Shown piece by piece: positions 11,871 to 23,099 of a stretch of 64,000 bases of DNA. Positions within the stretch are counted from its first letter, which is position 1. Every line of letters begins with the position of its first letter. The stretch covers positions 6,944,501-7,008,500 of the forward strand of contig NC_081813.1 in assembly GCF_030704535.1 (NCBI RefSeq), read 5' to 3'. The notes under the pieces are model-generated. The model worked only from the letters and a program-made list of their open reading frames with translations. It was not told the origin of the DNA and searched no databases. The position numbers were made by a program, and so were the translations under genes. The DNA is from Vitis vinifera. Lineage: Eukaryota; Streptophyta; Magnoliopsida; Vitales; Vitaceae.

Positions 11871-11940
11871 AATAATGACTCACCAATTGTAAATCCAAAA
11901 TTTGAGAAAATAAATTAACATAATTATTGGAAACTTATAT

Positions 11941-11944
<4 letters not shown>

Positions 11945-12018
<74 letters not shown>
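11945..12018. repeat. (TA)n microsatellite
   Basis: A near-perfect TA dinucleotide run of about 74 bp. Confidence 0.95.
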
Positions 12019-12019
<1 letters not shown>

Positions 12020-12869
12020 TATATAAGAAATTTATATATACACATATTTACTATAAGATTTTTTTCTTCTTCAAAATTTCATATATTTTTTAGGTAATTT
12101 TATCCAATATTTTAATTGAAATACATGTATATGTCATCATATCATGTTATACTAGCTATTATAAACTTTTAAATTTCAATATTGGATTTTTTTATTTAAA
12201 TAGTCATATTTAAAAAATGGCTAGTGTATACATAGAAAAATATATATTAAATTAAGAAAATGATTTCAAGATATAAATGATTTTTTTTTAAATAAAGTAA
12301 AATGAAATAAATAAGCTAATAATATTGAAGCTAAAAAAGGAATCAAAAGTTGAATGAATCTTAGAATAATGAGTATGATATAAGGAAAAATATTAATAGC
12401 AAGAAAACTAAGGAGTATTGTCATCGTTAGAGATCTTTGTGTTTGAATGACACTTTTTCATTGGAAAAATCTTTGCATCTTTGAAGTGATACATCATATA
12501 ATACCTATTACAACAAATCAATATTTTGTATCTTTTTACAACAAATCATTGTAATAGCCCAAAGATGAGGAATTGGTGTTCCAAGAAAACGTTAGTTATT
12601 CAACTAATATGCTTGCTTCATTTATACAATAGCTTCATTCTTCCATCATTGTATGAACGATAATATTGCTACAACAATCATGAAAGGTTATTAGATATAT
12701 GAAATATTCAACTTCTAATGTCCAATATCAAAATGTGATTTCAAATATTTCCCTTAAATTATAATATTGTCCAAATATGCGACTTGAGGAAGTTATATTA
12801 AATTGTGGGATTTTATAGATAAATGTGATATTGAATTTATGTTGGATATATATAATGTGTAATCATATT

Positions 12870-13410
12870 AACAATAACATCAATTAGGCAATACACTTGA
12901 TATAATTGATCGTGGCCAATTAATGTCATTTTCCCACTCTTCAACTGCACATGAATGAATTAATAATACACACTCTTTATAGGATGACATATTGTTATAT
13001 CGACAATAACATCAATTAAGCGATGCACTTATTGTGATGAATCATGTTCAATTAATGTAAGTCATTCTCTAGCTACATTTGCAACTACACATGACTAAAT
13101 TGATAATAGAAACTCTTTATAGGGTATTGCATTGTTGATCAACAATAACATCAATTAGGTGATACACTCAATGTAACTAATTAAGTCAAATTAACATAAG
13201 TCATTTTTTAACTACATTTACAATTGCATATAAATGAATTGACAATACAAACTATTTGTAGTATAGTGTGATGTTAGATTGACCATAACACCAATTAGGC
13301 AATACACTCAATTCAACCTTTTAAATTAATATAGGTTATTCCCTATTTACATCTACAACATATAAATAAATCAACAATACAAACTTTTTATGGAGGAATG
13401 TGTCACTAAA
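12870..13410. repeat. Tandem array, four ~132-140-bp units
   Basis: Units start at 12870, 13002, 13141 and 13281, each opening with (A/G)AC(A/C)ATAACA(T/C)CAATTA. Each contains the ordered blocks GATACACT, AATTAATGTAAGTCATT, CTACATTT, AATGAATTGA, AATACAAAC and TTTATAGG(R)T. Periods are 132, 139 and 140 bp and the copies are diverged. No coding function is seen. Confidence 0.75.
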
Positions 13411-14052
13411 CCCTATATTATCTTAAATGAAGTTGTAAGCTGGTGTTACTTATAAAATAAAATAATATTAGGTGACTAAATAAAATGTTTAACATAATAA
13501 GTAAAAAAATTGCTACTCATAGGAGAACAAAACAACTTTGAGTCTTACCTAGTCATATGGATATATTGTGATTTATGAACTTCTAATCGAAAGAAATACT
13601 TTACAATGTTGCAAAATGAATGGGTGCAATGAGTAAATGAGGTTAATAATCTTGTTGAGGATCTTCACGCAATGCACACTTCAATCCCACATCATCATCC
13701 ATAAATAATGTCTCAATGAAACTTTGAAAAATGAATAACAATAGCTCAACAAATACAAGAAAAGAGTAATTGAATGTTGATTTCAAAAACTTACTACTTT
13801 ATACTTTGTATTGTCAAGGAAAGTGTAAAGGACAATGATAAGGAATTGTCCTTTATCAAGGTTAATTATTTGAATGCAAATCCTTATTACCACTTTGATT
13901 ATTGAATGTCCAATGAAGATATAAATTAGATAAGTTGTACCTTGGATTTATGTTAGTTTTTTTTCTTTAAATCTAATGCATGTTCCAATGTTTGTAACTT
14001 AAATTTAAGCTTAAAATTTTAAATTTTCCTCATATATATATATCTATATATA

Positions 14053-14106
<54 letters not shown>

Positions 14107-14250
14107 ATAATTGTTAATAATTCAATAATAAATATAAATGTATACTACAAAATGAAAAACAAAAAAGATCAACCATTCAAATAAGTATTTAATGTGTGCC
14201 ACATAAGTGAGGTGAAGGGACTATTCTAAAGTGATAGTGTCATACAAACA
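13411..14250. other. AT-rich intergenic DNA with (TA)n tract
   Basis: No gene can be supported. A TA-rich microsatellite interrupted by TC occupies about 14033-14103. Confidence 0.5.
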
Positions 14251-14449
14251 TCATGTATATGCCTCAATTCAACAATCTTCTCCCTATAGACCCCAAAATT
14301 TGTCTAAAATTTATTTATATTGATTTTGGGCCTAATTTTATCTTTAAATTTCAATTCCAACTACATTTGATTTTTTTAACCCACTTATACCTTTTGAATC
14401 CCAACTTTTTTATTTTTTTATTTTTCATTTTACTTTTTAATTTTTTTCT

Positions 14450-14478
14450 CTCTCCTATCTACACTCCACGACCAGAAT

Positions 14479-14530
<52 letters not shown>

Positions 14531-15600
14531 TAATTTCCTCTCTTCTATCCATCTACCTACACCCAAAATCCCCTCATTTTTTCTTCCTTTTTTCCCTTAT
14601 TTTTCTCACTTTCCTCTCTCTGCCCACCTACTCACACCCCAATGCCAAAATCTCTCCTTCCCATTTTCCCCCATTTTCCTAATTTTTTTTTCCGTTATTT
14701 TTCTTTTATTTCTCTCTTTTACCTTACCTATTTTTCTTCCCCTCTCTTTTACCTTACCTATTTTTCTTCCCCTCTACTCACACCGCACAACTAGAATCCC
14801 ATCTTTTCCTCATTTTTCTTCCCCTTATTTTTCTTTCATTCCCTTTTTTTCTTCCTCTTTTTCTGGCCCACATACTCACACCCCACACCTAGAATCCCCT
14901 CATTTTCCCATTTTTCTTCCCTTAATCTCTTATTCATCTTTTTTTCCCCACCTACCTACACTCAAGCTCAAACTTTCTTGCCTTTTTTTTTTTCATTTAT
15001 TTCATTTTCTATTTTTGTTTCCTTCATTTTTTTTCTCTTTATTCCCCTTATTTTTCTCCTATTCCCCTGTTTTCTCCACCTACCCACACTCCAAGGTTAA
15101 AATTTCCGACCTTTTTCCCCATTTTTTTTTTCATTTATGTCATTTTTTTTTTCAGGAAAATTGTGCTTTAGACCCAATTAGGGTAAAAAAAAAATTGTCT
15201 TAAGTTCATAAAACCTGCTCATTTAAACCTAAGATCTAATGAAAGCATAGAAATTGAGTAGAAGGATATGAAACTTTAATATTTTTCGAGATGCCCTTTG
15301 CTGATTGTGAAAAAACAAAAATACAAAATCTAGGTTGAAATTCATATTAGAAACTTGAGTAGAAGGATATTCATTTTAATTTGCCTCTAAAGCATAATTA
15401 TCTCTTGTTCCTTCATATTTTTCTCATTTTTCTCTTTCCTACCCACCTCATCTTTTTTTTTTTTTTCATTTATTTCATTTTATGTTTTTTTTTTCTCTCA
15501 TTCCCACCTACCTAGACCCCACAACCGGACTTTCTCACCCTACTTCATTTTTTCTTCATTTTTCTTCTCTTTCTTCTTCCTTCGCTTTTCATACTCATTG
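14450..15600. repeat. Pyrimidine-rich degenerate tandem array
   Basis: The + strand is almost entirely T and C. A phrase of the CCCACCTACTCACACCCCA...AGAATCCC type recurs near 14453, 14546, 14624, 14770, 14867, 14948, 15077 and 15505, separated by T/C runs such as CATTTTTCTTCCC. A (TA)n tract sits at 14484-14528. An open frame of 316 codons (14253-15203) crosses the array, but its product is a Phe/Pro/Leu/Ser run set by base composition, so I do not call it a gene. Confidence 0.6.
14713..14772. repeat. Exact 30-bp tandem duplication
   Basis: The unit begins TCTCTTTTACCTTACC and occurs at 14713-14742 and 14743-14772 without a mismatch, inside the pyrimidine-rich array. It is a recent local event compared with the diverged array around it. 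Confidence 0.9.
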
Positions 15601-15819
15601 TTGCTTACCACTATGTCGGTCAACCAGTCATCACTAGCGACAATCACTTCCGACAACCACCGCCTCTCACCTCTCTCTTTCCCTCACTTTCTCTCACCTC
15701 ACCAATTTTCATTATTTTATTTATTTATCTTTCTTTCCTTTCTTCTCACCTCCACGGTCACTTCTTTGCTACCTTACATCCATGATTTCTTTAAGATTTG
15801 GTAAGTTTTTTATTTTATT

Positions 15820-17900
15820 TTATTTTTACATTGATTGTTCTTAGTTATTAAATTTGTATATATGAATTAATTTTCATTATTTTTTGGTTTGCATTTACTT
15901 TATTTGGATATTATTTGTGGACTTTAGATTGAACTTGGGTGATTTAGATATCATTTGGACCTTGTTTATTGATTCATATCTATGATTTAGGTTTGTTAGC
16001 TTAGGTCTTATTTGAGTTAATTAATTATTATTTTGAGCTTGGACCATTGGTATTTCATTAGACTTATTTGATTGGGTTTGTTGTTGGGTTTATTAATTAT
16101 TGACCTTCAAATTGTTGAATTGCATGATTCGGGCTCGTTAGATTGAAGGTTTTCATATTTGGATTTGGGCCTGATTTATTTTTTGGATTTTGGGTTTACA
16201 TGTTATTTGACTTGAACTTTATTTTTTGTTATGCATGAATCCATTTTTTGAGACTCTTTTGGTTAAGTACGAATTTATAACATATGGAGAACCAAATTTC
16301 ATGAAAGAAAATGAGATTTAAGAAAACTATAAATAAGGCATGAGACCTTAAGCAAAAGAAGGGTATTGAGCTTGCTAACCCACTTATATTTAGTTTTATT
16401 TCTATTAGCTTCTATAAATATCATTTCGTATGTATTTATTCGCTGTAGTTGAATATTTGATAGTCTAGAAATTTTATTTTAATAAAAGAAACAACTCAAA
16501 ATTTTTTATTCTTTTTTAATTTATTATTATTAAACAAAAGGTTCATAATTTTTTTTTCTTTTTTTAAAATTAAAACAGTTTAACAATTATATTTTAGTAA
16601 AATAATAGTTCAAAAAATATTATTTGTAATAAAAAAAGTTTTTCTAATAAATAAAATCATCCAAAAAAAGGGTTTTTAAATAAAACTTTCTTTTCTCAAA
16701 GAATGTGATTAAAAGTAATTTATATAAATAGAGGTCTTAAAGAATTTTTTAATAAGAATAGGATAGAATCATTTTTGTAAATTAAAGTTGTAGAAATAAT
16801 TTCCTTAATGAAATTGGATTAAAAATATTCTCGTAAAAAAAAATTGTAAAAAAATCAATTTCTTTGTAAATAAAATCAAATTAAAATATTATTCTATAAA
16901 TATATATTTTTTTAAAATTGAATAATTTATAAAAATCTTCTTTCTAAATAATTTTTTTTTAAAAAATAATTTGGTAATAAAGAATCTTTTTCTAAATGAA
17001 ATCCAAAAAAAAAAAAAAAACTTTTTTGGTAAAATTGGAATCATTGGGAACAAATTTGTGAAATTCTTTCTCTAAACAAATTGGTAATAAAAAATCTTTT
17101 TCTTTAGGTAAAGTCTGAAAAATATTTTTAATAAAATTGGGTTGAAATTTCTTTTTATAAACCTGTAAATATCTTTCTTTAAGTTTGTAGGAATTTTTTT
17201 TAAATAAATAAAAAAATGAATCAAAATGCTTTTAAAAATAAATTTGTAAAATTTACCCCTCTTCTTAATAAGGTAAATAAAAATCATCTCTTGTAAATAA
17301 AATCAAATCCATTGTGAACAAATTAAGCCTTGTGAATAAATAAATTCAAATCACTAATTTCAAATTATTATTAATATAAATAAATTCTTTCAAAACTTCA
17401 TAAAATTGCATTGTGACTTTTGAAATAATAATTTTTTTTCTAATTAACCTAATATTCAAGTCATCAATTCGAGTATTTCTCTTTTTATTTATTGTGTCTA
17501 TTCAAATAATTTGATTTCTATCATGATTACATATTTATTTGTATGATTATTTTTCTCGGTATCCATGATTAATTAATTTATTGTCATAGTTTTATTTACT
17601 TGCTTAGTAGAAACCTTTTTAGAGCTAAGAAATATGTTGTTCTATGGTATCTTTCTAATAAGTAATTTGACTCCTGAATTTGAACTCGATTTTTTGCAGA
17701 CATGTCTTTTCCTTAAAAAATGAGTCACATTAGGGTTTTATTTTTTATTTTGTTTTCCTTTTTTAAAAATAAACAAAAATAAGTGGTAACTTCAATTTTA
17801 ATGAATCTCGTCGTCAAGTTGGGAACACATATGAAAAATGCAGATTTAGCCTCTCCCATTCCAAAAAAAAACTCAATTTCATTCAAAAAAAAAATTATAT
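15820..17900. other. AT-rich, repeat-like DNA, possibly an LTR or UTR remnant
   Basis: No coding region is supported. From about 16480 to 17420 the sequence iterates diverged words such as TTTGTAAATAAAATCAAATT and CTAAATAAAATT at irregular intervals. Near 17785-17850 the phrase GTGGTAACTTCAATTTT...GTTGGGAACACATATG resembles sequence I associate with grape gypsy-type LTRs, but this is memory only. Confidence 0.3.
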
Positions 17901-18849
17901 GTTAGAGGTCTCTTTTTATATGTTATATAATAATATAATCTTTTCAAATGTTGTAGTGGCTAACATTTGAGTGTGGTGTGGGTGGTCATGGTTAGGTTGT
18001 CATAGACAATTTAGCATTCAAGTAGTACTCAGGGGGTTAGTGAATTATTTAGGCAATTTAGGGCAATTCCATAGATGAAACACTTTTGAATTTGATTTTG
18101 GGAGAGTTAGAAGTAGTTTCTAATACTTGAAAGCATTTTTTATCTTTATGAAAATTCGACATTGGGCAATTTTTTTTTTTTAATCACTTTAAAAAATATA
18201 GAGAAGTGATTCTTAGACTAATATCAATGTTTTTTTTTTTTCAAAATCACTTTCTTATATATCACATATTACCAAAAACACTATCAGATGTTCATTTTTG
18301 TTTATATCTAAATAGCTATTTTTTCATAAAAACATTTTTGATAGAAACGCTATGAGCAAAGGTGTAATAAACTAAAAGCATTTTTACCATGATGGATTAT
18401 GCTTTTAGATGACAACAAACTCCTTTAGCTTTTCATGCCAATGAAACATCCAACCATAGTTAAGGAAGAACATTTCAAAAGTAGATTATATATGCATTTA
18501 ATTCTAAAGGACCTCAAGTTGATGTGGATTAGTTATCAACCAGGGATTGATTATGTTAGGGAGTGTAAAATAACATGAATTTGAGATAAAACCCAAGTAT
18601 ATTATTGACAGAGTTGATCACCATAACATAAGTTATATAATTCAAGTAAACTAAAAACAAATAGAATCTACTTACAATTTTCTTAACAATTGGCAAAGCG
18701 ACTTGATCGTAATACTTATTTCTTTCATTCTATTTTTAGTCTATACTCCTACAAAGGACTCGTCAAACCCAGCTTCTTCACCAAAATACATTGACAAATT
18801 ATTTTATATATATCAATGGTACAACTTTAAACTAACATAAACATATAAA

Positions 18850-19510
18850 CATATTGTTCACTTGCCTTTTCACGCTCAAGGCATGCATACCTTCCTACTA
18901 ATATGGTAATTATCTTATCTCTTACAAGTTAAAATTTGTTAAAGATGAAATTAGTATAGTCCAACCGCCACTAAAATTGAGGATCCGCTCTACTTGAAAC
19001 TCCTTTCACATTTCTTATAAATTTGCCCCAAGCAAATTTGTTCAATTAATCAATTTTTCATCATTATCGGATGTATAATAAAATTAAGGATTTAACTCAA
19101 CCTTTCCGCAAAAATAGACCAAGGCATCTTCTATATCACTATCCTTAATTTTAAATTTGCGCTCAACATCAACATGATTGTATAGATCTTTTCAAGTGAT
19201 TAACTCAACCTTTCCGCAAAAATAGACCAAGGCATCTTCTATATCGCTATCCTTAATTTTAAATTTGCGCTCAACATCAACATGATTATATAGATCTTTT
19301 TGAGTGAAAATAACATTGTATTGTTGCATCATTCATGATTTGGCTAATTTTCACATTGTCCCACATATCCCACTCACTTGAGCCTTGTTTTGATTCTATG
19401 TGGACCTATGTAATTAAAATGAATTATTTATCAAGTGGAGCCTCCAAAGGATGACTATGCTCCACCCATGAACTCATTCAAAATCCACTTATTTTTATTG
19501 CTTAAATGTA
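18850..19510 (-). pseudogene. FAR1/FHY3-related (MULE-derived) pseudogene fragment
   Basis: Minus-strand translation gives broken but ordered blocks. Near 19500-19440 is EHSHPLEAP-like sequence (end of the FAR1 DNA-binding region). At 19330-19200 the frame reads MMQQYNVIFTQKDLYNHVDV then ERKFKIKDSDIEDALVYFCG, and further left (about 19060-19030) a decayed equivalent of the NLFWAD motif. This order matches FAR1-related proteins, domesticated from Mutator-like transposases. A 108-bp in-frame duplication (19092-19199 / 19200-19307) repeats the KDLYNHVDV block and carries a TGA. Many other stops are present. It may be a dead FAR1-related gene or a decayed MULE; no terminal repeats were found. Confidence 0.7.
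19092..19307. repeat. 108-bp tandem duplication inside the FAR1-related pseudogene
   Basis: Two copies at 19092-19199 and 19200-19307 both begin TTAACTCAACCTTTCCGC and differ at only about four positions. The period equals 36 codons exactly. Confidence 0.93.
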
Positions 19511-20153
19511 AGTTGAAATGTTGCTTCATGATAACTCTATTTATAGTTTTTGGCATTTGTTTTCAATTCTCAATTTTTAAACACTTACAAAGTTGATGTT
19601 CTTGTTTTGAATATACATCCACTTTTGAGACATTATAATTTCATGCTTGTCATGTTTCAAACCCTTTTTGTGCACTTTAAACCTTACCACTTAGGATACA
19701 TATTACTTATGTACTAACATGTTGAATTCCATTTTCTATATATCTTGAGTTAACAAACCATTTAAATCTTTCTTGAGAATATTGAAAACTTCCTCTTTTA
19801 AGCTAATGATAAAATAAGACATTATTCATTATTCTATATTAAATTTCCACAATGTAAGCAAAGTATGACAATATGCTTTAATTCATGCACATCATTTAAA
19901 GGGATATTGGATTAAAAAAAATCAAATAACTCCTAAATAAAAATATAACTCTCGACTTTTTTAAAACATGAGATATGATTATCTTTGGATATAAACATAC
20001 CCTTCATGGGCTCTTTACCCATCTCTCATCAAAACACCTTTTGAAAAAAAAAAGAAAAAAAAAGAAAAAAAAAAAAAGAAAAGAATATTTATATTAAATA
20101 AGGTAACGTCTCTACAATTGCACATATTCTTAAGAAGTTTCAGGAGATATGCC

Positions 20154-20625
20154 TAGAAATGATAATGGGGCAAGTTTTTTTAGGTACCCACCTTACCTCA
20201 CCCCTAATGGGAAGGGTTTGGGACAAAGGTAAAAGATTTTGGGATGGATTTGAAAAGTTTTTAAAATCCTAAGATGGGGTTTGGAGTGTGTTCGGGTATG
20301 ACTTTGTCTTGTCCTACCTTGTACTGATTATATAATTTTAAATAAAAAATTATTTTGATCGATTTTTTTAACTTTTTTTAACATAAACAAAATAGTACTT
20401 TCATAAAAATAAATTATAAATATTTATAATATATTTTTTATTTATAAATCATATTTATTTTTAACAAATTTTAAAATTTTAAAAATAATATACCCATCCT
20501 ACCTTGCCCCACACCATTTAATTTTTTTAATTTTTTGGACAAAGATAAAATAAATATAAATAAACGGGGAGAATTGGGATGTGATCAACCCTCCCAAATT
20601 GGCCTCGTTGTTATCTCTAGAGATG
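20154..20625. mobile_element. Candidate hAT-type non-autonomous element
   Basis: CTAGAAATGATAATGGGGC at the left and GGCCTCGTTGTTATCTCTAG at the right are imperfect inverted repeats. The interior holds the phrase GGTACCCACCTTACCTCACC and, near the right end, CCCATCCTACCTTGCCCC. A shorter relative lies at 48262-48523. Flanks AGATATGC and AGATGCCC are a weak 8-bp duplication candidate. Confidence 0.45.
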
Positions 20626-21192
20626 CCCTAATGCTTATCATGGCTGATGGCACACACCAAGCTATATATTGAATCAAACTCTTCTGATTTCTAAAATGCC
20701 AAGGAATGCCCGTATCCAATGGACAAGAATTCAAACGAATTGATATGGCACGGGTACCCAGTGGAATTGAAGGCAAAAGTCTTCCATGTTGCACAAAACC
20801 CATGTTATTTCTTATCCAGAACTTGGTATAATTCCATACCAGTGCCCATCGAGTCAGCCTGTCAAGCTTTAGAATAGTGTTTCTTGGTGTAAAGAAGGGT
20901 AAATATTGGCCAGCATTACTAGTCATGTATCATGGAAAGGTGAGCTGAAAGGAACAAGGCTATTGGAAAATTAGAATAATACATGATGAGAGAAAGGTAC
21001 CATCAAAAAGGTTGTCTGCTTGGGTTTTTGGTGGAGAATATTGCTAGTGCATGCGAAGTTTGAATAACCATGACATGCACACTAGCCCTCAAATTCTATC
21101 TTCTTTTTCTCCTCAACCAGGATCTTCCCATGCATCATTGCATTATCCATCATGCATCTTCTTTCATGGGAGGTTTCATGCGAATATGAACA

Positions 21193-21257
<65 letters not shown>

Positions 21258-21680
21258 GGAGAGAGAAGCGATCTTTGGTTTTTGGTTTCTCGGAAAATAT
21301 TAAAAAAGACGAAAATGTTAAGAAATATATATATATATATATATATATATGTTATATTTGATTTTACCATAAAAATATAAAAGAAAGTTATATATAAGAA
21401 TTAAATAAGTTGAATGATTTTTAAATAGGATATAAAAATAATTTATCAACTTTAATTTTTTTTTAATTATTATTATTATTATTATTATTATTATTTCCTT
21501 TTCTTACTTTTTCTTCAATTATTTTTAGGACAAACAACTATAAGTGATCTCTCTCTTTAACTGCAAAGAAAATCCCATTCCTAGAAGTCCCTTTTAGCTT
21601 AAAACTCTGATGACCTTTCTTCTTTATTGTTTGATTAATGATGAGTACATATACAAAACATCCATATGAAAATCTTGAGC
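20626..21680. other. Non-coding stretch with (TA)n and (ATT)n tracts
   Basis: A 113-codon minus-strand frame (20585-20926) overlaps the end of the preceding element and has no recognisable domain; I do not call it. Microsatellites: (TA)n at 21197-21254 and 21324-21350, (ATT)n at 21465-21496. Confidence 0.45.
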
Positions 21681-21690
21681 TCTCTACTAT

Positions 21691-21700
21691 TTATATATAT
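21691..21700 (+). promoter_or_regulatory. Candidate TATA box of the MIR171 primary transcript
   Basis: TTATATATAT lies in mixed sequence about 600 bp upstream of the hairpin, with a plausible start site near 21725-21735. Upstream placement of this kind is common for plant MIR promoters, but no start-site data are available. Confidence 0.35.
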
Positions 21701-22210
21701 GTATACGCACTGGAGTAGTGCATGGCAAGCTTATGTGAAAATTGAGGTGTAGATGGAGATCAGTGGTGGCTTCCAATTATTATTATTATTACTATTATTC
21801 CACGATCGACAAGTGACAGTGGCAGGCAAGCCGGGAGGGCTGGCGTCAGAGAGGACCCTTCCTTTAAGTACTGGGTTCATTACATTAGGATTCTATGTCT
21901 TAAGGTTCCCACTTTTGCAATTCAATTCAAACCACCACGAGAAGAAACATCATCATCTCCTACTCCACCAAGTTTTTGCCTTTCTTCTTCTTCCAACCGG
22001 AGATGATTCAAATGATAAAATCACTGTCTTTTCAAGCCGTATGGGGGCCATTGGTTCGATATTCTTTTGTCCATAATCTCCACTTTTTGCCTGTAAAATG
22101 GGGTTGATGTGCAGGAACAGAAAAGCTCACTTTTACAAGCTATTATATATACTACAGCACATGGTTGGAACCCCACAGTCGTACTGTGTTTCGTTTTGAG
22201 TTGAAAGGAT

Positions 22211-22255
22211 CCCCCCTCTCTCTCTCCCTCTCTCCCTCTTTCTCTCCCTTTCTTG
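22211..22255. repeat. CT-rich tract just before the MIR171 hairpin
   Basis: CCCCCCTCTCTCTCTCCC continues as mixed CTCCCTCTT runs to about 22255. It could be simple repeat or a polypyrimidine tract within the primary transcript. Confidence 0.7.
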
Positions 22256-22293
22256 ATTACTACTATTCTTGGTTGTTGGGGCATTGAAGAAAG

Positions 22294-22314
22294 CGATGTT
22301 GGTGAGGTTCAATC
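22294..22314 (+). ncRNA. miR171* (21 nt, 5' arm)
   Basis: Predicted from duplex geometry: starts CGATGTTGG and ends GTTCAATC, leaving two-base 3' overhangs against the mature strand. Confidence 0.85.
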
Positions 22315-22355
22315 TGAAGATTGATTTATGCTTGAATGTAAAAACTGATCTCAGA

Positions 22356-22376
22356 TTGAGCCGCGCCAATATCACT
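22356..22376 (+). ncRNA. miR171: Mature miR171 (21 nt, 3' arm)
   Basis: A 21-nt sequence starting TTGAGCCGCG and ending ATATCACT, with 5' U as expected for AGO1 loading. Confidence 0.93.
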
Positions 22377-22829
22377 TTTCTGTGGCTCCAAGGTTTTCTT
22401 CTGAAACTAAATCCTGGTACAAAACTGATTTACTTTTGTCTTTCGATTGTCTTCATAGCTTCCAACCTACCCATCCACCTACCTACCTACTTGTCTGCCT
22501 GCCGAGCTCTGCTCTCTCTTCTCCTCACTCCTGTACTTTCATGCTTGTTCCATTCATGAGAAATGACATAGTTGAGGTTTATTGTTCCTTGGTTCTCTCT
22601 CATTCTCACTTCTCAAATTCCATTTGCATTCATGAACTGTTCTGTTGCTTTTGATTTCTCTTTGGCAGGTCATTAATGGCAGCCAAATGCAAGAACCTGT
22701 TTCTCTGGGAAGGCAGGTTCCAACCTTACTTTAGTACTACCGCAAATGCATGCAACATGTAGTAGGGCAAGCGGCTTGTACAGCGAATTCCATCCATTCA
22801 GAATGAGGACTTTTACATCGTTGGAAGCT

Positions 22830-23060
22830 GTGATACCCCAATTAGCCGGAAAAAGTTTTTAACTCAATACATGTACATGACTTTTTAATCATGTAGATAT
22901 GTTTTAAAGCCGTGAGCGTCGTTTTGGGCTTAGAGCCGACAATTTCTCTTCACCATGTGGACACGTCTTAACCAAGGAGATGCATTGTGCTTAGAGCGGA
23001 TAATATGAAGTGATGTACAATATCACTGGATCAAACAGGCAGCTGGTTTAATGATCACTT
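22830..23060. other. Unidentified non-coding segment starting TGTGATACCCC
   Basis: The segment begins TGTGATACCCCAATTAGCC, then has GCCGTGAGCGTCGTTTTGGG and a diverged echo GCTTAGAGC at 22929 and 22991. It looks repeat-derived, but no partner copy occurs in this window. Confidence 0.25.
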
Positions 23061-23099
23061 CAATTATTGTTCTTTCATCCTCAAATCCTCATAATAAAT

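Larger units (their letters stand above)
22265..22405 (+). ncRNA. MIR171: MIR171 microRNA precursor hairpin
   Basis: The 3' arm (22356-22376) begins TTGAGCCGCGCCAATATC, the canonical miR171 sequence in the register that starts TTGAGCC. The 5' arm (22294-22314) begins CGATGTTGGTGAGG and is the star strand. The two pair over 19 positions with two-base 3' overhangs on both ends, one internal G-A mismatch, one terminal A-C mismatch and three G-U wobbles. The stem continues on both sides (GA/TC pairs toward the loop; AAAG with CTTT below). Known family role: miR171 cleaves mRNAs of HAM/SCL6-type GRAS factors that control shoot meristems. From memory the mature sequence equals grape miR171f; the family call is secure, the member name is not. 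Confidence 0.95.

Noticed and set aside
14253..15203. 316-codon open frame on the + strand
   Set aside because: The frame crosses a pyrimidine-only repeat array and a (TA)n tract. The product is Phe/Pro/Leu/Ser low complexity, explained by base composition.
20585..20926. 113-codon minus frame
   Set aside because: It begins in ordinary DNA and ends inside the hAT-like element; no recognised domain or supporting splice sites.
21051..21380. Frames with long (IY)n runs near 21.2 kb and 37.8-38.0 kb
   Set aside because: They are translations of (TA)n microsatellites.
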